DNA of 64,000 nucleotides from Dictyobacter arantiisoli (GTDB lineage: Bacteria > Chloroflexota > Ktedonobacteria > Ktedonobacterales > Ktedonobacteraceae): assembly GCF_008326305.1 (NCBI RefSeq), contig NZ_BIXY01000001.1:1-64000 (forward strand). Direction: 5' to 3'. Shown here one piece after another: positions 1 to 9,364 of the stretch. Position 1 is the stretch's first letter. Every line of letters starts with the position of its first letter. The translations under genes were made by a program, and so were the position numbers. The notes beneath the pieces were generated by a model that worked only from the letters and a program-made list of their open reading frames with translations, was not told where the DNA came from and ran no database searches.

Positions 1-3
1 CAA

Positions 4-190
4 AGTGTTTGATTCCCATTGTCTTCGCCATCCTGGCGCATGAGTTTTCGCACCAATGGTGCTCAAACAGATTTTTATTATGTGATGTAGAAAAGGTTCT
101 TCGAACCTTTTCTACATCACATAATAAAAAGGGCGCAGGCGCGCCTGCGCCTGCCAGCAGGTATCCCGATGGTGATGGGAATCAAACACT
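4..190. repeat. Composite palindromic MITE-like repeat, copy A
   Basis: Element bounded by a perfect 16-bp terminal inverted repeat, AGTGTTTGATTCCCAT (4-19) and its complement (175-190). Inside are a small hairpin GCACC-aat-GGTGC near 50-62, a perfect 28-bp hairpin (72-99 with 103-130, loop of 3) and a GC-rich palindrome GGCGCAGGCGCGCCTGCGCC (132-151). The conserved parts are tgagttttcgcac before and gcgcctgccagc after the long hairpin. It shares this plan with four other copies in the window. No transposase is encoded, so it is non-autonomous. The short ORFs crossing it only read through the palindromes. Confidence 0.85.
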
Positions 191-200
191 CTCTCAGAGT

Positions 201-395
201 GTGTCAGCCTCCCGTGGTCTCCACGGTCTCTGTGCATGAGTTTTCGCACCTGCGGTGCTCAAACATCTTTTTAGTGTGTGATGCAGAAAAAGTTCTTCGA
301 ACTTTTTCTGCATCACACACTAAAAAGGGCGCAGGCGCGCATGCGCCTGCCAGCCAGTGAGCAGCAAGATCCCGCTGGTATTGGGAGGCTGACAC
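201..395. repeat. Composite palindromic MITE-like repeat, copy B
   Basis: The 195-bp element has a perfect 13-bp terminal inverted repeat GTGTCAGCCTCCC (201-213) / GGGAGGCTGACAC (383-395). It holds the conserved tgagttttcgcac-ggtgctcaaa block, a perfect 29-bp hairpin (267-295 with 299-327, loop TTC) and the GC-rich block gcgcaggcgcgc. Its terminal repeat differs from that of copy A at several positions, yet each is self-complementary. It lies just past the 3' end of the XRE-type gene at 400-1218. Confidence 0.85.
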
Positions 396-399
396 ATTC

Positions 400-1218
400 T
401 CAGTGTAAAAAATGGTTCCCGGGCTGCCAGCCCTGCGCACAATACACATCCAGTGTCTGCTGATCCCCCGGTACATAGCTCACCATCGAATAATTGGAGA
501 GATTTGTAAATACCGTGGTCGCGGTGCGCAAGGTGATACGACCCAGATCATCATGCTGGATTTGAAAGACGAATGACGGCGCAGGCTTACTGCGTGTATA
601 TACCGAAGAGGCAATACGCCGATATTCAGGATAGTCGCGCAAGGTTTTAATCAGTGCTTTATACTCACTCAGATGGGTCAGAGTACGCGTGTTATACAAA
701 AAATCGCTGACGAGGCGACGAGCTAAATTCTCCCACCCATGAAAACGCTTGCGCATCTCTGGATCAAAGACCAGTTCCAAGAGATGAATATGTTCGTGGT
801 TCTCCAACACTTTCTGAACCTCAAAAAGATAGATTGATGCCTCATTCCAGGAATGAAGGAACCATAAATTATCCAATGAGTGCGCTGGATAAGAGGTATT
901 TAATACCAGCAAACGAGCCAGTGCGCCCAGATCAAGCAGGGTACTCTCCATTTGATCAGTATCCACAAATTGTCCCGTCTGACGGTTATACGCTTCAAAG
1001 AAACTGACACGATCTCCTGTGCTTAACTCAAGCACCCGCGCTATATTTTGTACCACCTGCGGTGAGGGATTGGCACGCTGTCCCGTTTCTAGATGATAAA
1101 CATAGGTGCGTGAGAGGCGCGTCGCCTGCGCAAGCTGACCTTGCGAAATACCACGCCTCTGGCGGTAATATGTTACCAACTGAGCAAACGGTGAAATTTC
1201 ATGAGTCTTATCAAGCAT
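400..1218 (-). CDS. XRE-family regulator with MmyB-like ligand-binding domain
   Basis: Predicted cytoplasmic DNA-binding regulator of 272 residues. An XRE/Cro helix-turn-helix occupies about residues 10-70 (YYRQRRGISQGQLAQATRLS, then YVYHLETGQRANPS). The rest matches the MmyB-like domain, with the characteristic FDPEMRKRFHGWENLARRLV stretch. An upstream GTG at 1258-1260 is in frame, but the ATG at 1218 has a better GAGGA ribosome site 8 nt away and is preferred. The gene is divergent from the fatty-acid degradation operon starting at 1413, which makes that operon an inferred target. The ligand cannot be told from sequence; MmyB-type domains have been linked to fatty-acid-like ligands. Confidence 0.85.
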   Translation of the reverse strand: MLDKTHEISPFAQLVTYYRQRRGISQGQLAQATRLSRTYVYHLETGQRANPSPQVVQNIARVLELSTGDRVSFFEAYNRQTGQFVDTDQMESTLLDLGALARLLVLNTSYPAHSLDNLWFLHSWNEASIYLFEVQKVLENHEHIHLLELVFDPEMRKRFHGWENLARRLVSDFLYNTRTLTHLSEYKALIKTLRDYPEYRRIASSVYTRSKPAPSFVFQIQHDDLGRITLRTATTVFTNLSNYSMVSYVPGDQQTLDVYCAQGWQPGNHFLH

Positions 1219-1314
1219 CCCTATATCCTCAACAGTTACATTTTCGTTAGCTATCTGCACATTATGACGTAAAAAATGTTAGCTGGCAACATGTTCATAT
1301 TCACACAGGTACCA

Positions 1315-1320
1315 TATAAT
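1315..1320 (+). promoter_or_regulatory. Candidate -10 element of the fad operon promoter
   Basis: A perfect TATAAT lies in the 194-bp gap between the divergent XRE gene and fadD. The matching -35 (TGTTCA at 1292-1297, 17-bp spacer) is weak, so an activator or relief from repression may matter. The inverted repeat at 1350-1365 lies just downstream of the expected transcription start. Confidence 0.45.
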
Positions 1321-1349
1321 TATGAATAGTGGGTTGTTGCTTGTAGGTA

Positions 1350-1365
1350 GCGACAAAGTTGTCGC
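1350..1365. promoter_or_regulatory. Candidate operator palindrome upstream of fadD
   Basis: Perfect 7-bp inverted repeat GCGACAA-AG-TTGTCGC, 16 bp long. It sits between the candidate TATAAT at 1315 and the fadD start at 1413, where a bound repressor would block transcription. The divergent XRE/MmyB protein is the nearest candidate binder, but an unlinked TetR-type regulator is equally possible. Confidence 0.45.
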
Positions 1366-1412
1366 CCAGGTGTCCTATATGGGATGCCCCTATGGAGAGG
1401 AGCTATTACCGA

Positions 1413-3185
1413 ATGTCTGATCCGTCGTTAATACACAACACACAAGCAGAGCAGCACTCAATCAAGCCAACGAACGTTGATCCGGTAATGCCTTCTTATC
1501 CCTGGCTACACCACTATGATGCTGGTGTTCCAAGACAGCTTGACATACCGGAAAGATCCCTTACCTCGATTTTAGATAATGCAGCCAAAAATTATCCACA
1601 TCAGACTGCCTTTATCTATTATGGGAACAGGATCTCCTATGCTCAATTTTCAAATCTCGCGAACCGTTTTGCGATTGAGTTGCAACGTCTGGGAGTGCAA
1701 AAAGGGGACCGCGTCGCCATTGCACTGCCAAATATTCCACAATTTCCGATTGCTTTCTTTGGAACCCTGCGCGTAGGGGCGGTTGCCGTTCCTACCAATC
1801 CATTGTACACCGAACGCGAGATGCAACATCAACTCGCCGATTCTGGAGCCAAAGTGCTGGTTGTCCTTGATAGATTTTATCCTATAGTTCGCAATATTCG
1901 TCAGCAAACAAGCCTGGAACAGATCATTGTCACCAGTCCAGCGGATTTTCTGCCACCCTTGCTCCAGAAATTGTATCCCTTGAGCTTACGAGGCACCAAA
2001 CAACCTCAACTACCTCTGACCAAAAGGGAGGTTGCGCAAGATCCAGGCTTGCATTTCATGCAACCCTTCTTGAAGTCACGCACAAAAGGTGGGATCGAGC
2101 TTTTCCATTTACCAGTCCATATCCAGGGCAATGATCTGGCGATACTTCAATATACAGGTGGCACAACTGGCCTCTCCAAAGGAGCCATGCTGACGCACCG
2201 CAATGTCCTGGCAAATGCGATGCAAACACGCTATTGGGTACCTCGCGTCAAAGATGGCACGGAAATAACCCTCTGTGTCACGCCGCTTTTCCATGCCTAT
2301 GGTTTGACAGTCGGCATGAATCTCTCTATTCTCGCCGCCGCTACTATGGTTTTACTGCCACAGTTTAAAGCAAAAGACGTGCTCGAGGCCGTTCACCGCT
2401 ATCATCCCAGCATGTTCCCTGGTATTCCAACTATGTATGTCGCTATTATGAGAGAAGCAGAGAAACATCCCGAATATCTAAAATCTGTAAAATATTGTAT
2501 TAGCGGCGCATCTCCGTTAGCAGCCAAAATCCAGGCTGATTTCGAAAAGATTACCAGCGGCAAACTGGTTGAAGGCTATGGATTAAGCGAGGCTGCACCG
2601 GTCACACACTGCAATCCTCTCTCAGATCAGTGCCGTAACGGCAGTATCGGTCTGCCAGTACCCGACGTTGAGGCCGCGATTATCAATAGCATAACCGGCA
2701 CATCTCTTCCAGCGGGCGAGGTGGGTGAAATCGTGGTCAAAGGCCCAAACATCATGCAGGGCTACTGGCAACGTACCACGGAGACACAGGAAATGTTTAT
2801 CAATGGCTGGATGCGCACCGGCGATATCGGCAAAATGGATGAGGATGGCTTCTTTTATGTAGTGGAGCGCGCCAAGGATATGATTATCGCCAGCGGCTTC
2901 AATGTCTATCCGCGTGAAATCGAAGAGGTGCTCTTCCAGCATCCAGCTATCGCCGAGGCTGCGGTTGCGGGTGTGCCGGATTCCTATCGTGGAGAAACTG
3001 TGGCAGCATTTATTGTCCTCAAGGAAGGATTTACTCCCTCGGAAAAGTTAGAACAAGAGATTGTGCTATTCTGTAAGCAACAACTTGCAGCATATAAAGT
3101 TCCGAAACGCCTGGAATTCCGCGACCAATTGCCAAAATCCATTATTGGCAAAGTCTTACGTAGAGAATTACGCAAACAAACCTGA
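1413..3185 (+). CDS. fadD: Long-chain fatty-acid--CoA ligase
   Basis: AMP-forming acyl-CoA synthetase of 590 residues that activates fatty acids with ATP and CoA at the start of beta-oxidation. The AMP-binding P-loop YTGGTTGLSKGAMLTH is near residue 246, the GYGLSEAAP motif near 388, and the C-terminal catalytic-lysine region PKSIIGKVLRREL is present. A longer TTG-initiated frame begins at 1359, but the ATG at 1413 has GGAGAGGAG 10 nt upstream and is chosen. First gene of a same-strand set with acyl-CoA dehydrogenase, hydratase, thiolase and the FadN-type enzyme. Length is normal for the family. Confidence 0.93.
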   Translation: MSDPSLIHNTQAEQHSIKPTNVDPVMPSYPWLHHYDAGVPRQLDIPERSLTSILDNAAKNYPHQTAFIYYGNRISYAQFSNLANRFAIELQRLGVQKGDRVAIALPNIPQFPIAFFGTLRVGAVAVPTNPLYTEREMQHQLADSGAKVLVVLDRFYPIVRNIRQQTSLEQIIVTSPADFLPPLLQKLYPLSLRGTKQPQLPLTKREVAQDPGLHFMQPFLKSRTKGGIELFHLPVHIQGNDLAILQYTGGTTGLSKGAMLTHRNVLANAMQTRYWVPRVKDGTEITLCVTPLFHAYGLTVGMNLSILAAATMVLLPQFKAKDVLEAVHRYHPSMFPGIPTMYVAIMREAEKHPEYLKSVKYCISGASPLAAKIQADFEKITSGKLVEGYGLSEAAPVTHCNPLSDQCRNGSIGLPVPDVEAAIINSITGTSLPAGEVGEIVVKGPNIMQGYWQRTTETQEMFINGWMRTGDIGKMDEDGFFYVVERAKDMIIASGFNVYPREIEEVLFQHPAIAEAAVAGVPDSYRGETVAAFIVLKEGFTPSEKLEQEIVLFCKQQLAAYKVPKRLEFRDQLPKSIIGKVLRRELRKQT

Positions 3186-3216
3186 TACTCATTCTTTCTA
3201 CGAGCAATAACAACTG

Positions 3217-3282
3217 ATACATCATTGTAAAGCGATGTATTAGAACAGAATGCACCCTGGCAGGCGCAATGGTGCGCCTGCC
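3217..3282 (+). other. Two intergenic hairpins between fadD and fadE
   Basis: ATACATC (3217-3223) pairs with GATGTAT (3234-3240), and GGCAGGCGCA (3259-3268) pairs perfectly with TGCGCCTGCC (3273-3282) across a 4-nt loop. There is no U-run after the second stem, so it is not a clear terminator. It could set differential mRNA stability of fadD and fadE or be a partial attenuator. Confidence 0.5.
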
Positions 3283-3327
3283 CATTCACACAAGTAGTGT
3301 CTGCATATTCGGAGGAGAAGAACGACC

Positions 3328-5121
3328 ATGTCAACGACCACGAAACCAATGGAAGCAGGGACAGCATTTCTTACCAATCCTGTGCATGAGAATGCAGCCA
3401 AGATATTCACATTGGAGGAGCGGGATGAGGAGCAGCGCTGGATTGAGGAGTCGGCGCATACCTTTGTGACACGCGAAGTATTGCCGAAAGTTGAGGCCAT
3501 TGATCGTCAGGAACCGGGTGTAATGCCTGGATTGGTCAAACAGGCTGGCGAGCAGGGTTTGTTGATGATCGATATCCCAGAGCAATATGGTGGCGCTGAA
3601 TTGGGATTACTGACCAGTGCGCTGGTGGCTTCTCAGTTGCGCGAGGCTTCGTTCAGTGTGGCTTTCGGAGCCCATACCACCATTGGAACTCTGCCCATTG
3701 TCTATTATGGGACGGAAGAGCAGAAACAGCAGTATCTCCCCAAATTAGCCAGCGGCGAGTGGATCTCAGCCTATGCCTTGACCGAGCCAGGCGTGGGTTC
3801 AGATGCGATGGGACTCAGCACACACGCCAAGCTTTCAGAGGATGGTACCCATTATATTCTCAATGGTACCAAGCAGTGGATCTCGAATGCGGGCTTTGCT
3901 GATCTGTTTGTCGTCTTTGCTCGCATTGGCAATGAGCGTCCTTCGGCCTTTATTGTGGAAGCAAGCTGGCCTGGCATCTCGCTGGGAAGCGAAGAGAATA
4001 AGATGGGTATCAAAGGCTCATCTACCCGTCAGGTGATCTTTGAGGATGCGAAAGTTCCGGTCGCGAATGTGCTGGGTGAACTGCATAAAGGCTACAAAAT
4101 TGCCTTCAATATCCTCAATATCGGACGCTTGAAGTTGGGCGCTGGCAGCGTTGGTGGCTCAATCTCAGCATTGGGTCTGGCCGCAACATATACCACCGAG
4201 CGCAAAGCTTTTGGGAAATTCCTGCATAATTTCGGTATGATCAAAAAGAAACTCGCACGCATGGCCGCGGAAACCTATGCCGCCGAGAGCGAGGTATTTC
4301 GGACCGCTGGCAATATCGCACAGGCCCAGAAAAGCGCGGGCTCTGATACCGAGACGGTCTTCAAATCCATTGAAGAATATGCTATCGAGGCTTCTATCGC
4401 CAAAGTCCATGGCAGCGAAGTGCTGGCTCTGGTCGTGGATGAAGGCGTACAGATCTTCGGCGGCTACGGCTTTATGCATGAATATCCCATTGAGAAAGCC
4501 TACCGCGATGCGCGTATCCAGCGCATCTTCGAAGGCACCAATGAGATTAACCGTATCGTCGCAGTCACAACACTCTTCCGCCGCGCTATGGCTGGCAAGA
4601 TCGATCTGATGACAAAATATCCTGCCATCGAGGCACGTATGAAGGCGGATCAGGTACCTGCTGGTGTAGGTGAAGAGGTACCTGCCGAGTTGCGTGAGGG
4701 CGTCAATGCCCTGGAACGCGCAAAAGACGCTACCATCTATGCCACCATGCAGATCGCACTTAAGTACATGCAGAATCCCAATGCACTGGCTGAAGAGCAA
4801 GAGTTTATTGAGTATCTGGCAAACCTGTTGATCGATCTCTACGCCGCCGATAGCGCGCTGGCACGCGCCATCAATGTCACGAAAGCGGGAGATGAAAAGA
4901 GCAGTACCCATATCAAATTGGCCCAACTGGCAACGCTGACCGCACTGACACGTATCCGTAGCAATCTGGAGCAGTTGATTAGCGCCTATGTGGATGAGGC
5001 ACGGGCTGAAAAAGTTCTGAGCCGCGTACGCACCTATGTCGGTGACTATCGCATCAACGGTGTTCAGTTACAACGCGAAATTGCCGCTCTGGTCATTGAA
5101 AAGCAAGGTTATCCATTGTAG
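3328..5121 (+). CDS. fadE: Acyl-CoA dehydrogenase, FadE/VLCAD-like
   Basis: FAD-dependent acyl-CoA dehydrogenase of 597 residues catalysing the first oxidation step of beta-oxidation. The N-terminal helical domain, middle beta domain (YALTEPGVGSDA) and C-terminal domain with GGYGFMHEYPIEKAYRDARI are visible. The catalytic base is expected at Glu402 in RIFEGTNEINR. A C-terminal extension of about 170 residues beyond the usual 380-residue core matches Bacillus FadE and VLCAD/ACAD9-like enzymes. ATG is preceded by GGAGGAG at 3311-3317. It lies second in the fad operon. Confidence 0.93.
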   Translation: MSTTTKPMEAGTAFLTNPVHENAAKIFTLEERDEEQRWIEESAHTFVTREVLPKVEAIDRQEPGVMPGLVKQAGEQGLLMIDIPEQYGGAELGLLTSALVASQLREASFSVAFGAHTTIGTLPIVYYGTEEQKQQYLPKLASGEWISAYALTEPGVGSDAMGLSTHAKLSEDGTHYILNGTKQWISNAGFADLFVVFARIGNERPSAFIVEASWPGISLGSEENKMGIKGSSTRQVIFEDAKVPVANVLGELHKGYKIAFNILNIGRLKLGAGSVGGSISALGLAATYTTERKAFGKFLHNFGMIKKKLARMAAETYAAESEVFRTAGNIAQAQKSAGSDTETVFKSIEEYAIEASIAKVHGSEVLALVVDEGVQIFGGYGFMHEYPIEKAYRDARIQRIFEGTNEINRIVAVTTLFRRAMAGKIDLMTKYPAIEARMKADQVPAGVGEEVPAELREGVNALERAKDATIYATMQIALKYMQNPNALAEEQEFIEYLANLLIDLYAADSALARAINVTKAGDEKSSTHIKLAQLATLTALTRIRSNLEQLISAYVDEARAEKVLSRVRTYVGDYRINGVQLQREIAALVIEKQGYPL

Positions 5122-5146
5122 ACCAATCCCGGTATTCCATCCAGGC

Positions 5147-5186
5147 ACCACTATGTCGGGATCGCAAGCGCACACGGCATAGTGGT
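5147..5186 (+). other. Inverted repeat between fadE and the MaoC-type gene
   Basis: Perfect 9-bp inverted repeat ACCACTATG (5147-5155) / CATAGTGGT (5178-5186) with a 22-nt loop. It has no following U-tract, so termination is unlikely. It ends 28 nt before the next start codon, where it could be a protein-binding site or mRNA structure. Confidence 0.4.
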
Positions 5187-5214
5187 CGACCACACTCTGA
5201 AGAGAGAAGGCACC

Positions 5215-5613
5215 ATGCAAATCGGAGACATTAAAAAGTGGAAACGTACCTTCACAGACGAAGATGTACGCCTTTTCGGCAAGGTATCCAGAGATATGGG
5301 TACCCACCATATCCTGCCAGATGAACAGGGACGCGTCATGGTTCATGGCTTATTAACAGCTACCCTGCCTACCAAGCTCAGCGGAGAACTTAATTTTATC
5401 GCCCATGACCTATCTTTTGAATTTATTCGCCCTGTCTTTGTCGGAGATACCGTTCACTGTATGGTCACGATTACTCATCTAGAGCAGGTGGATAATCGCA
5501 CCAAAGTGACGGCAGCGGTTCTTTGTCACAATCAGTATGGCAAAATTGTGCTGCGCGGCCATACGGCTGGAATTATTCGTGAGCCACAACCAATGAGTGT
5601 TGGTCTGCTTTAA
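5215..5613 (+). CDS. MaoC-like hotdog-fold enoyl-CoA hydratase
   Basis: Hotdog-fold protein of 132 residues resembling MaoC-type (R)-specific enoyl-CoA hydratases. The catalytic pair is likely Asp27 and His32 in SRDMGTHH, aligning with the family D-x-N-P-x-H pattern, and MVHGLLTATL resembles the conserved helix end. A longer frame starts at a GTG at 5182; the ATG at 5215 follows GAGAGAAGG and is preferred. Its place between fadE and fadA suggests hydration of enoyl-CoA intermediates, perhaps of (R) stereochemistry, which could divert intermediates to polyhydroxyalkanoate or other uses. Substrate is inferred only. Confidence 0.8.
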   Translation: MQIGDIKKWKRTFTDEDVRLFGKVSRDMGTHHILPDEQGRVMVHGLLTATLPTKLSGELNFIAHDLSFEFIRPVFVGDTVHCMVTITHLEQVDNRTKVTAAVLCHNQYGKIVLRGHTAGIIREPQPMSVGLL

Positions 5614-5732
5614 GCGCCGCTCTATCTTTTAAAACAACAATCATTGAATTGACAAAATAGTCCATCATGCACGGCGTGCCGGATACATCTACCTGATACG
5701 CCATGTGTGGTGATGCAAAGGAGCAAGTAGCC

Positions 5733-6941
5733 ATGGCTGAAGCTGTTATTGTCAGTGCCGTCCGTACGCCAATTGGACGTGCCCATAAAGGCTCTTTAAA
5801 AGATGTACGCCCGGATGATCTGGCCGCGCTCGTTGTCAGAACGGCGGTTGAGCGTGTCCCACAACTTGATCGCGCCTTGATTGAGGATGTTATTTTAGGC
5901 TGTGCCTTTCCTGAAGGTGAGCAGGGTATGAATCTGGCTCGCCTTGTCGGAGCATTAGCCGGTCTGCCCGAAACGGCTGGCGGTGTTACTGTCAATCGTT
6001 TTTGTGCCTCAAGCTTACAGGCAGTCAATATGGCAGCGCAAAATATTCTCCTGGATCTGGGAGAGGTGATTATCGCCGGTGGCGTGGAAAGCATGTCCCG
6101 TGTGCCCATGGGCGGCTTCAATCCCAGCTATAATCTTCGCTTGCTGGACTCACTCAGCGAACAGGAAAAGCAGAAGCTCCAGGCCAGCCCTTATCCTTCC
6201 TGCGAACTGGAATATGCTCATTCCAGCTATATCCCTATGGGTCTCACCGCTGAAAATGTCGCCAAACAATATCAGATCAGCCGCGAAGCCCAGGATGCCT
6301 TTGCTTTACGCAGTCATCAACGCGCTATAGCTGCCATGGATAATGGAATCTTTCAGCGCGAAATAGTGCCCGTTCCCTTGCCTCAAGGCGGTGTCCTGGA
6401 GCACGATGAAGGACCACGCCGGGATACCTCTCTGGCAAAACTCGCCAGCCTGGAGCCAGCCTTTGTCAAAGATGGTACCGTCACTGCTGGCAATTCCAGT
6501 CCCCTCAATGATGGCGCTGCCGCGCTCGTGATGATGTCAGCTGACCGCGCTCGTGAACTGGGCATTGCCCCTCTGGCACGCGTCCATACCATGGCTGTCG
6601 CGGGCGTCCGCCCCGATGTGATGGGCATTGGTCCGATACCAGCAATCCGCAAAGTGTTAAAACGCGCCAATATGCAACTTAGCGACATCGATATCATTGA
6701 ACTCAATGAAGCCTTTGCCGCGCAGAGTCTGGCCGTGGTACAGACGCTGGGCATCGATGAAGAGAAGCTTAATCCCCATGGTGGCGCAATTGCAATTGGA
6801 CATCCTCTGGGCTGTAGTGGCGCACGCCTGGTTGGCGCGCTCATCAACGATCTTCAGACCAGAGATAAAACGTTCGGTATTGCCACGCTCTGTATCGGTG
6901 GCGGGCAGGGACTGGCAACATTGATTGAGAGGATATCGTAG
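5733..6941 (+). CDS. fadA: Acetyl-CoA acyltransferase (thiolase)
   Basis: Thiolase of 402 residues performing the last, thiolytic step of beta-oxidation. The nucleophile is Cys91 in [11 protein letters not shown]. The C-terminal part has the histidine motif [16 protein letters not shown] and the second cysteine in CIGGGQG. An in-frame upstream ATG at 5703 gives a poorer start; the ATG at 5733 is preceded by AAAGGAG at 5717-5723. The gene ends 2 nt before the next start, so thiolase and the FadN-type protein are probably translationally coupled and form a complex as in other FadA/FadN pairs. Confidence 0.94.
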   Translation: MAEAVIVSAVRTPIGRAHKGSLKDVRPDDLAALVVRTAVERVPQLDRALIEDVILGCAFPEGEQGMNLARLVGALAGLPETAGGVTVNRFCASSLQAVNMAAQNILLDLGEVIIAGGVESMSRVPMGGFNPSYNLRLLDSLSEQEKQKLQASPYPSCELEYAHSSYIPMGLTAENVAKQYQISREAQDAFALRSHQRAIAAMDNGIFQREIVPVPLPQGGVLEHDEGPRRDTSLAKLASLEPAFVKDGTVTAGNSSPLNDGAAALVMMSADRARELGIAPLARVHTMAVAGVRPDVMGIGPIPAIRKVLKRANMQLSDIDIIELNEAFAAQSLAVVQTLGIDEEKLNPHGGAIAIGHPLGCSGARLVGALINDLQTRDKTFGIATLCIGGGQGLATLIERIS

Positions 6942-6943
6942 CC

Positions 6944-9346
6944 ATGGCATATACTATTCACAGCGCAGCTGTCATTGGGGCAGGTGTTATGGGAGCCGCA
7001 ATTGCGGCTCATCTCGCCAATGTGGGCATCCCCAGTTTGCTGCTCGATATCGTGCCGGAGAACGCCAAAGATCGCAATAGTATTGCCCGCACCGGCCTCG
7101 AAAAGACGCTCAAATCTCGACCAGCCTCGTTCTATAGTAAACGCGGTGCCCAATTAGTCACTATTGGCAACATCGAGGATGACCTGGAAAAATTAGCACA
7201 GGTCGATTGGATTATCGAGGCCGTGGTTGAACGTCCTGATATCAAACAGCAACTCTATAACAAGATTGAGAAAGTCCTGCAACCGCACACGATTATCAGT
7301 TCGAATACATCGGGCCTGCCAGCTCACCTGTTAATTGAGGGACGGTCAGAACAATTTCGCCAGCACTTTCTGATCACCCACTTCTTTAATCCAGTGCGTT
7401 ATATGCGCCTGCTGGAACTGGTCCCCACGGTGGATACCGATCCGGCCCTGCTGCAATTTATGCGGATCTTTGGGACGGAAAAATTGGGTAAAGGCATCGT
7501 AATCTGTAAGGATACACCAAACTTCATTGCCAATCGCCTCGGCGTCTACGTCTCCTTGAATACTATTCAGCATGCGCTCAACGAGGGCTATAGTGTCAAC
7601 GAAGTAGATACCATTCTGGGCACGAGTATGGGGCGTCCGAAATCAGCTGTCTTCCGTACAGCCGATCTCTCTGGCCTGGATACGCTGATGCATGTGGCAA
7701 ACAATCTGTATAAAAACGCCCCGGACGATGAGCAGCGCGAGACGTTCCGCATACCACCTATCGTCCAGCAAATCATCGACAAGGGATGGCTCGGTGAAAA
7801 GAGTGGTCAGGGCTTCTACAAACGGGTCAAGGGACCGGATGGAGCCTCAGCCATCCTTGAGCTGAACCTGCAAACGCTGGAGTATGAACCACAGACAAAA
7901 CAGCGCTTCGCCTCCCTGGGCGCAGCTCGCCGTCTGGATACACCGGCTCAGAAAATCAAAGCCGTCCTGCAGGGGGATGATCGTGCCAGCCATCTCGCGC
8001 GCGAAACGACTGCCGCAGCTCTTACGTATGCCGCTAATCGTGCGCAAGAGATCGCGGAGAGTGTGGTGGATATTGATAATGCCCTGCGCTGGGGCTTCAA
8101 CTTTGAACTGGGCAATTTCGAGCTCTGGGATGTTCTCTTGCAGGAACCGGCCTTACTGGCACAAATCTTTCCAGAGCAAGAGCTACCCGAACTCGTCCGC
8201 CGCGTGCAGGAAAAAGGACAGGGTACCTTCTATATCACCGGCAATGGACAAAAACAGTTCTTCGATTTCCACACGGATACCTATCAACCAGTCCCTACGA
8301 CAGAGAATGTCATCTCTCTGAGTACCTTTAAAGCTGGCCCAATCACCCAGGGCCAGGGTGTCATTAAAGACAATGGCTCGGCATCCCTCATCGATCTCGG
8401 AGACGGCATTGCCTGCCTTGAGTTTCATACCAAAATGAACTCGATTGATGAAGGGATCATCGAGATGATGCGCTACGCTGTTGAAGACGGAGCAAAACAG
8501 TTCAGAGCACTGGTTATCAACAACGAGGCACCTGATTTTTCGGCTGGTGCCAATCTATTCCTGGTATTGATGGGTGCACGCCAGGGAGCCTGGGATATGC
8601 TAGAAGGTGCTATTTCAGGATTACAACAGGCGCATCAACTACTGAAATACAGTTCCCTGCCAGTCGTCGTAGCGCCACGCGGACGTGCTCTGGGAGGTGG
8701 TTGTGAAATTATCCTGCATGCTCACCACACGCGAGCCCTGGCGGAGTCCTATATCGGTCTGGTTGAAGTAGGTGTTGGCTTGATACCAGCCGGTGGCGGG
8801 AGTAAAGAGTACCTCTTGCGCATGGGAGCTGGTGTTGAGAGCCAGAAAGATGGCAAAGGAAACGGACCATTTACACCAGCGCGGCGTGCCTTTGAAACCA
8901 TCGCCGTCGCCACGGTCTCAACCAGCGCCGTTGAAGCACAGGAACTTCGCTTCCTGCGTAAAACGGATGCCATCACGGTCAATCCAGAAACCCTCTTACG
9001 CGACGCCAAAGCTGATGCCATCAAACTGGCTGAAGCCAAAGCCGCTGGAACCTGGCAGCCAGCTCAACCACAGCAGTTGCTCCTACCGGGAACAGGCGCA
9101 CGCCTTGTGCTTGAGCAACAGATTGAAGGTATGCTCCTGACAGGGAAAGTCAGTGAACATGATGCCGTGGTGGGACGTCATCTCGCTCACGTGCTCACAG
9201 GAGGAGACTGTTCGCCCATCACACCGGTCAGCGAACAATACGTCCTCGATCTTGAGCGTGCGGCCTTCTTGAGCCTCTGTGGCATGGAGAAGACCCAGGA
9301 ACGTATCCAGTATACCCTGGAAACAGGAAAGACACTGCGCAATTAA
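6944..9346 (+). CDS. fadN: 3-hydroxyacyl-CoA dehydrogenase/enoyl-CoA hydratase fusion
   Basis: Bifunctional beta-oxidation enzyme of 800 residues. The N-terminal Rossmann domain has GAGVMG at residues 12-17 and NFIANRLGV of the hydroxyacyl-CoA dehydrogenase. The crotonase-like domain lies near residues 470-680 with RALGGGCEI and GVGLIPAGGG. The dehydrogenase-first order is that of Bacillus FadN, the reverse of proteobacterial FadB. It starts 2 nt after the thiolase stop. It closes the operon and is followed by a strong terminator at 9365-9424. Confidence 0.93.
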   Translation: MAYTIHSAAVIGAGVMGAAIAAHLANVGIPSLLLDIVPENAKDRNSIARTGLEKTLKSRPASFYSKRGAQLVTIGNIEDDLEKLAQVDWIIEAVVERPDIKQQLYNKIEKVLQPHTIISSNTSGLPAHLLIEGRSEQFRQHFLITHFFNPVRYMRLLELVPTVDTDPALLQFMRIFGTEKLGKGIVICKDTPNFIANRLGVYVSLNTIQHALNEGYSVNEVDTILGTSMGRPKSAVFRTADLSGLDTLMHVANNLYKNAPDDEQRETFRIPPIVQQIIDKGWLGEKSGQGFYKRVKGPDGASAILELNLQTLEYEPQTKQRFASLGAARRLDTPAQKIKAVLQGDDRASHLARETTAAALTYAANRAQEIAESVVDIDNALRWGFNFELGNFELWDVLLQEPALLAQIFPEQELPELVRRVQEKGQGTFYITGNGQKQFFDFHTDTYQPVPTTENVISLSTFKAGPITQGQGVIKDNGSASLIDLGDGIACLEFHTKMNSIDEGIIEMMRYAVEDGAKQFRALVINNEAPDFSAGANLFLVLMGARQGAWDMLEGAISGLQQAHQLLKYSSLPVVVAPRGRALGGGCEIILHAHHTRALAESYIGLVEVGVGLIPAGGGSKEYLLRMGAGVESQKDGKGNGPFTPARRAFETIAVATVSTSAVEAQELRFLRKTDAITVNPETLLRDAKADAIKLAEAKAAGTWQPAQPQQLLLPGTGARLVLEQQIEGMLLTGKVSEHDAVVGRHLAHVLTGGDCSPITPVSEQYVLDLERAAFLSLCGMEKTQERIQYTLETGKTLRN

Positions 9347-9364
9347 AACCCGCGTCTCCTCCTT

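Noticed and set aside
9-476. Several overlapping short frames (9-239, 169-360, 204-476 and others) as genes
   Set aside because: They run through the palindromic repeats on either strand, have no ribosome sites, and the same peptides recur at the other repeat copies.
4165-4926. Long minus-strand frame of 253 codons inside fadE
   Set aside because: It is antisense to conserved acyl-CoA dehydrogenase sequence and arises from codon bias. The same holds for the minus-strand frames inside the thiolase gene.
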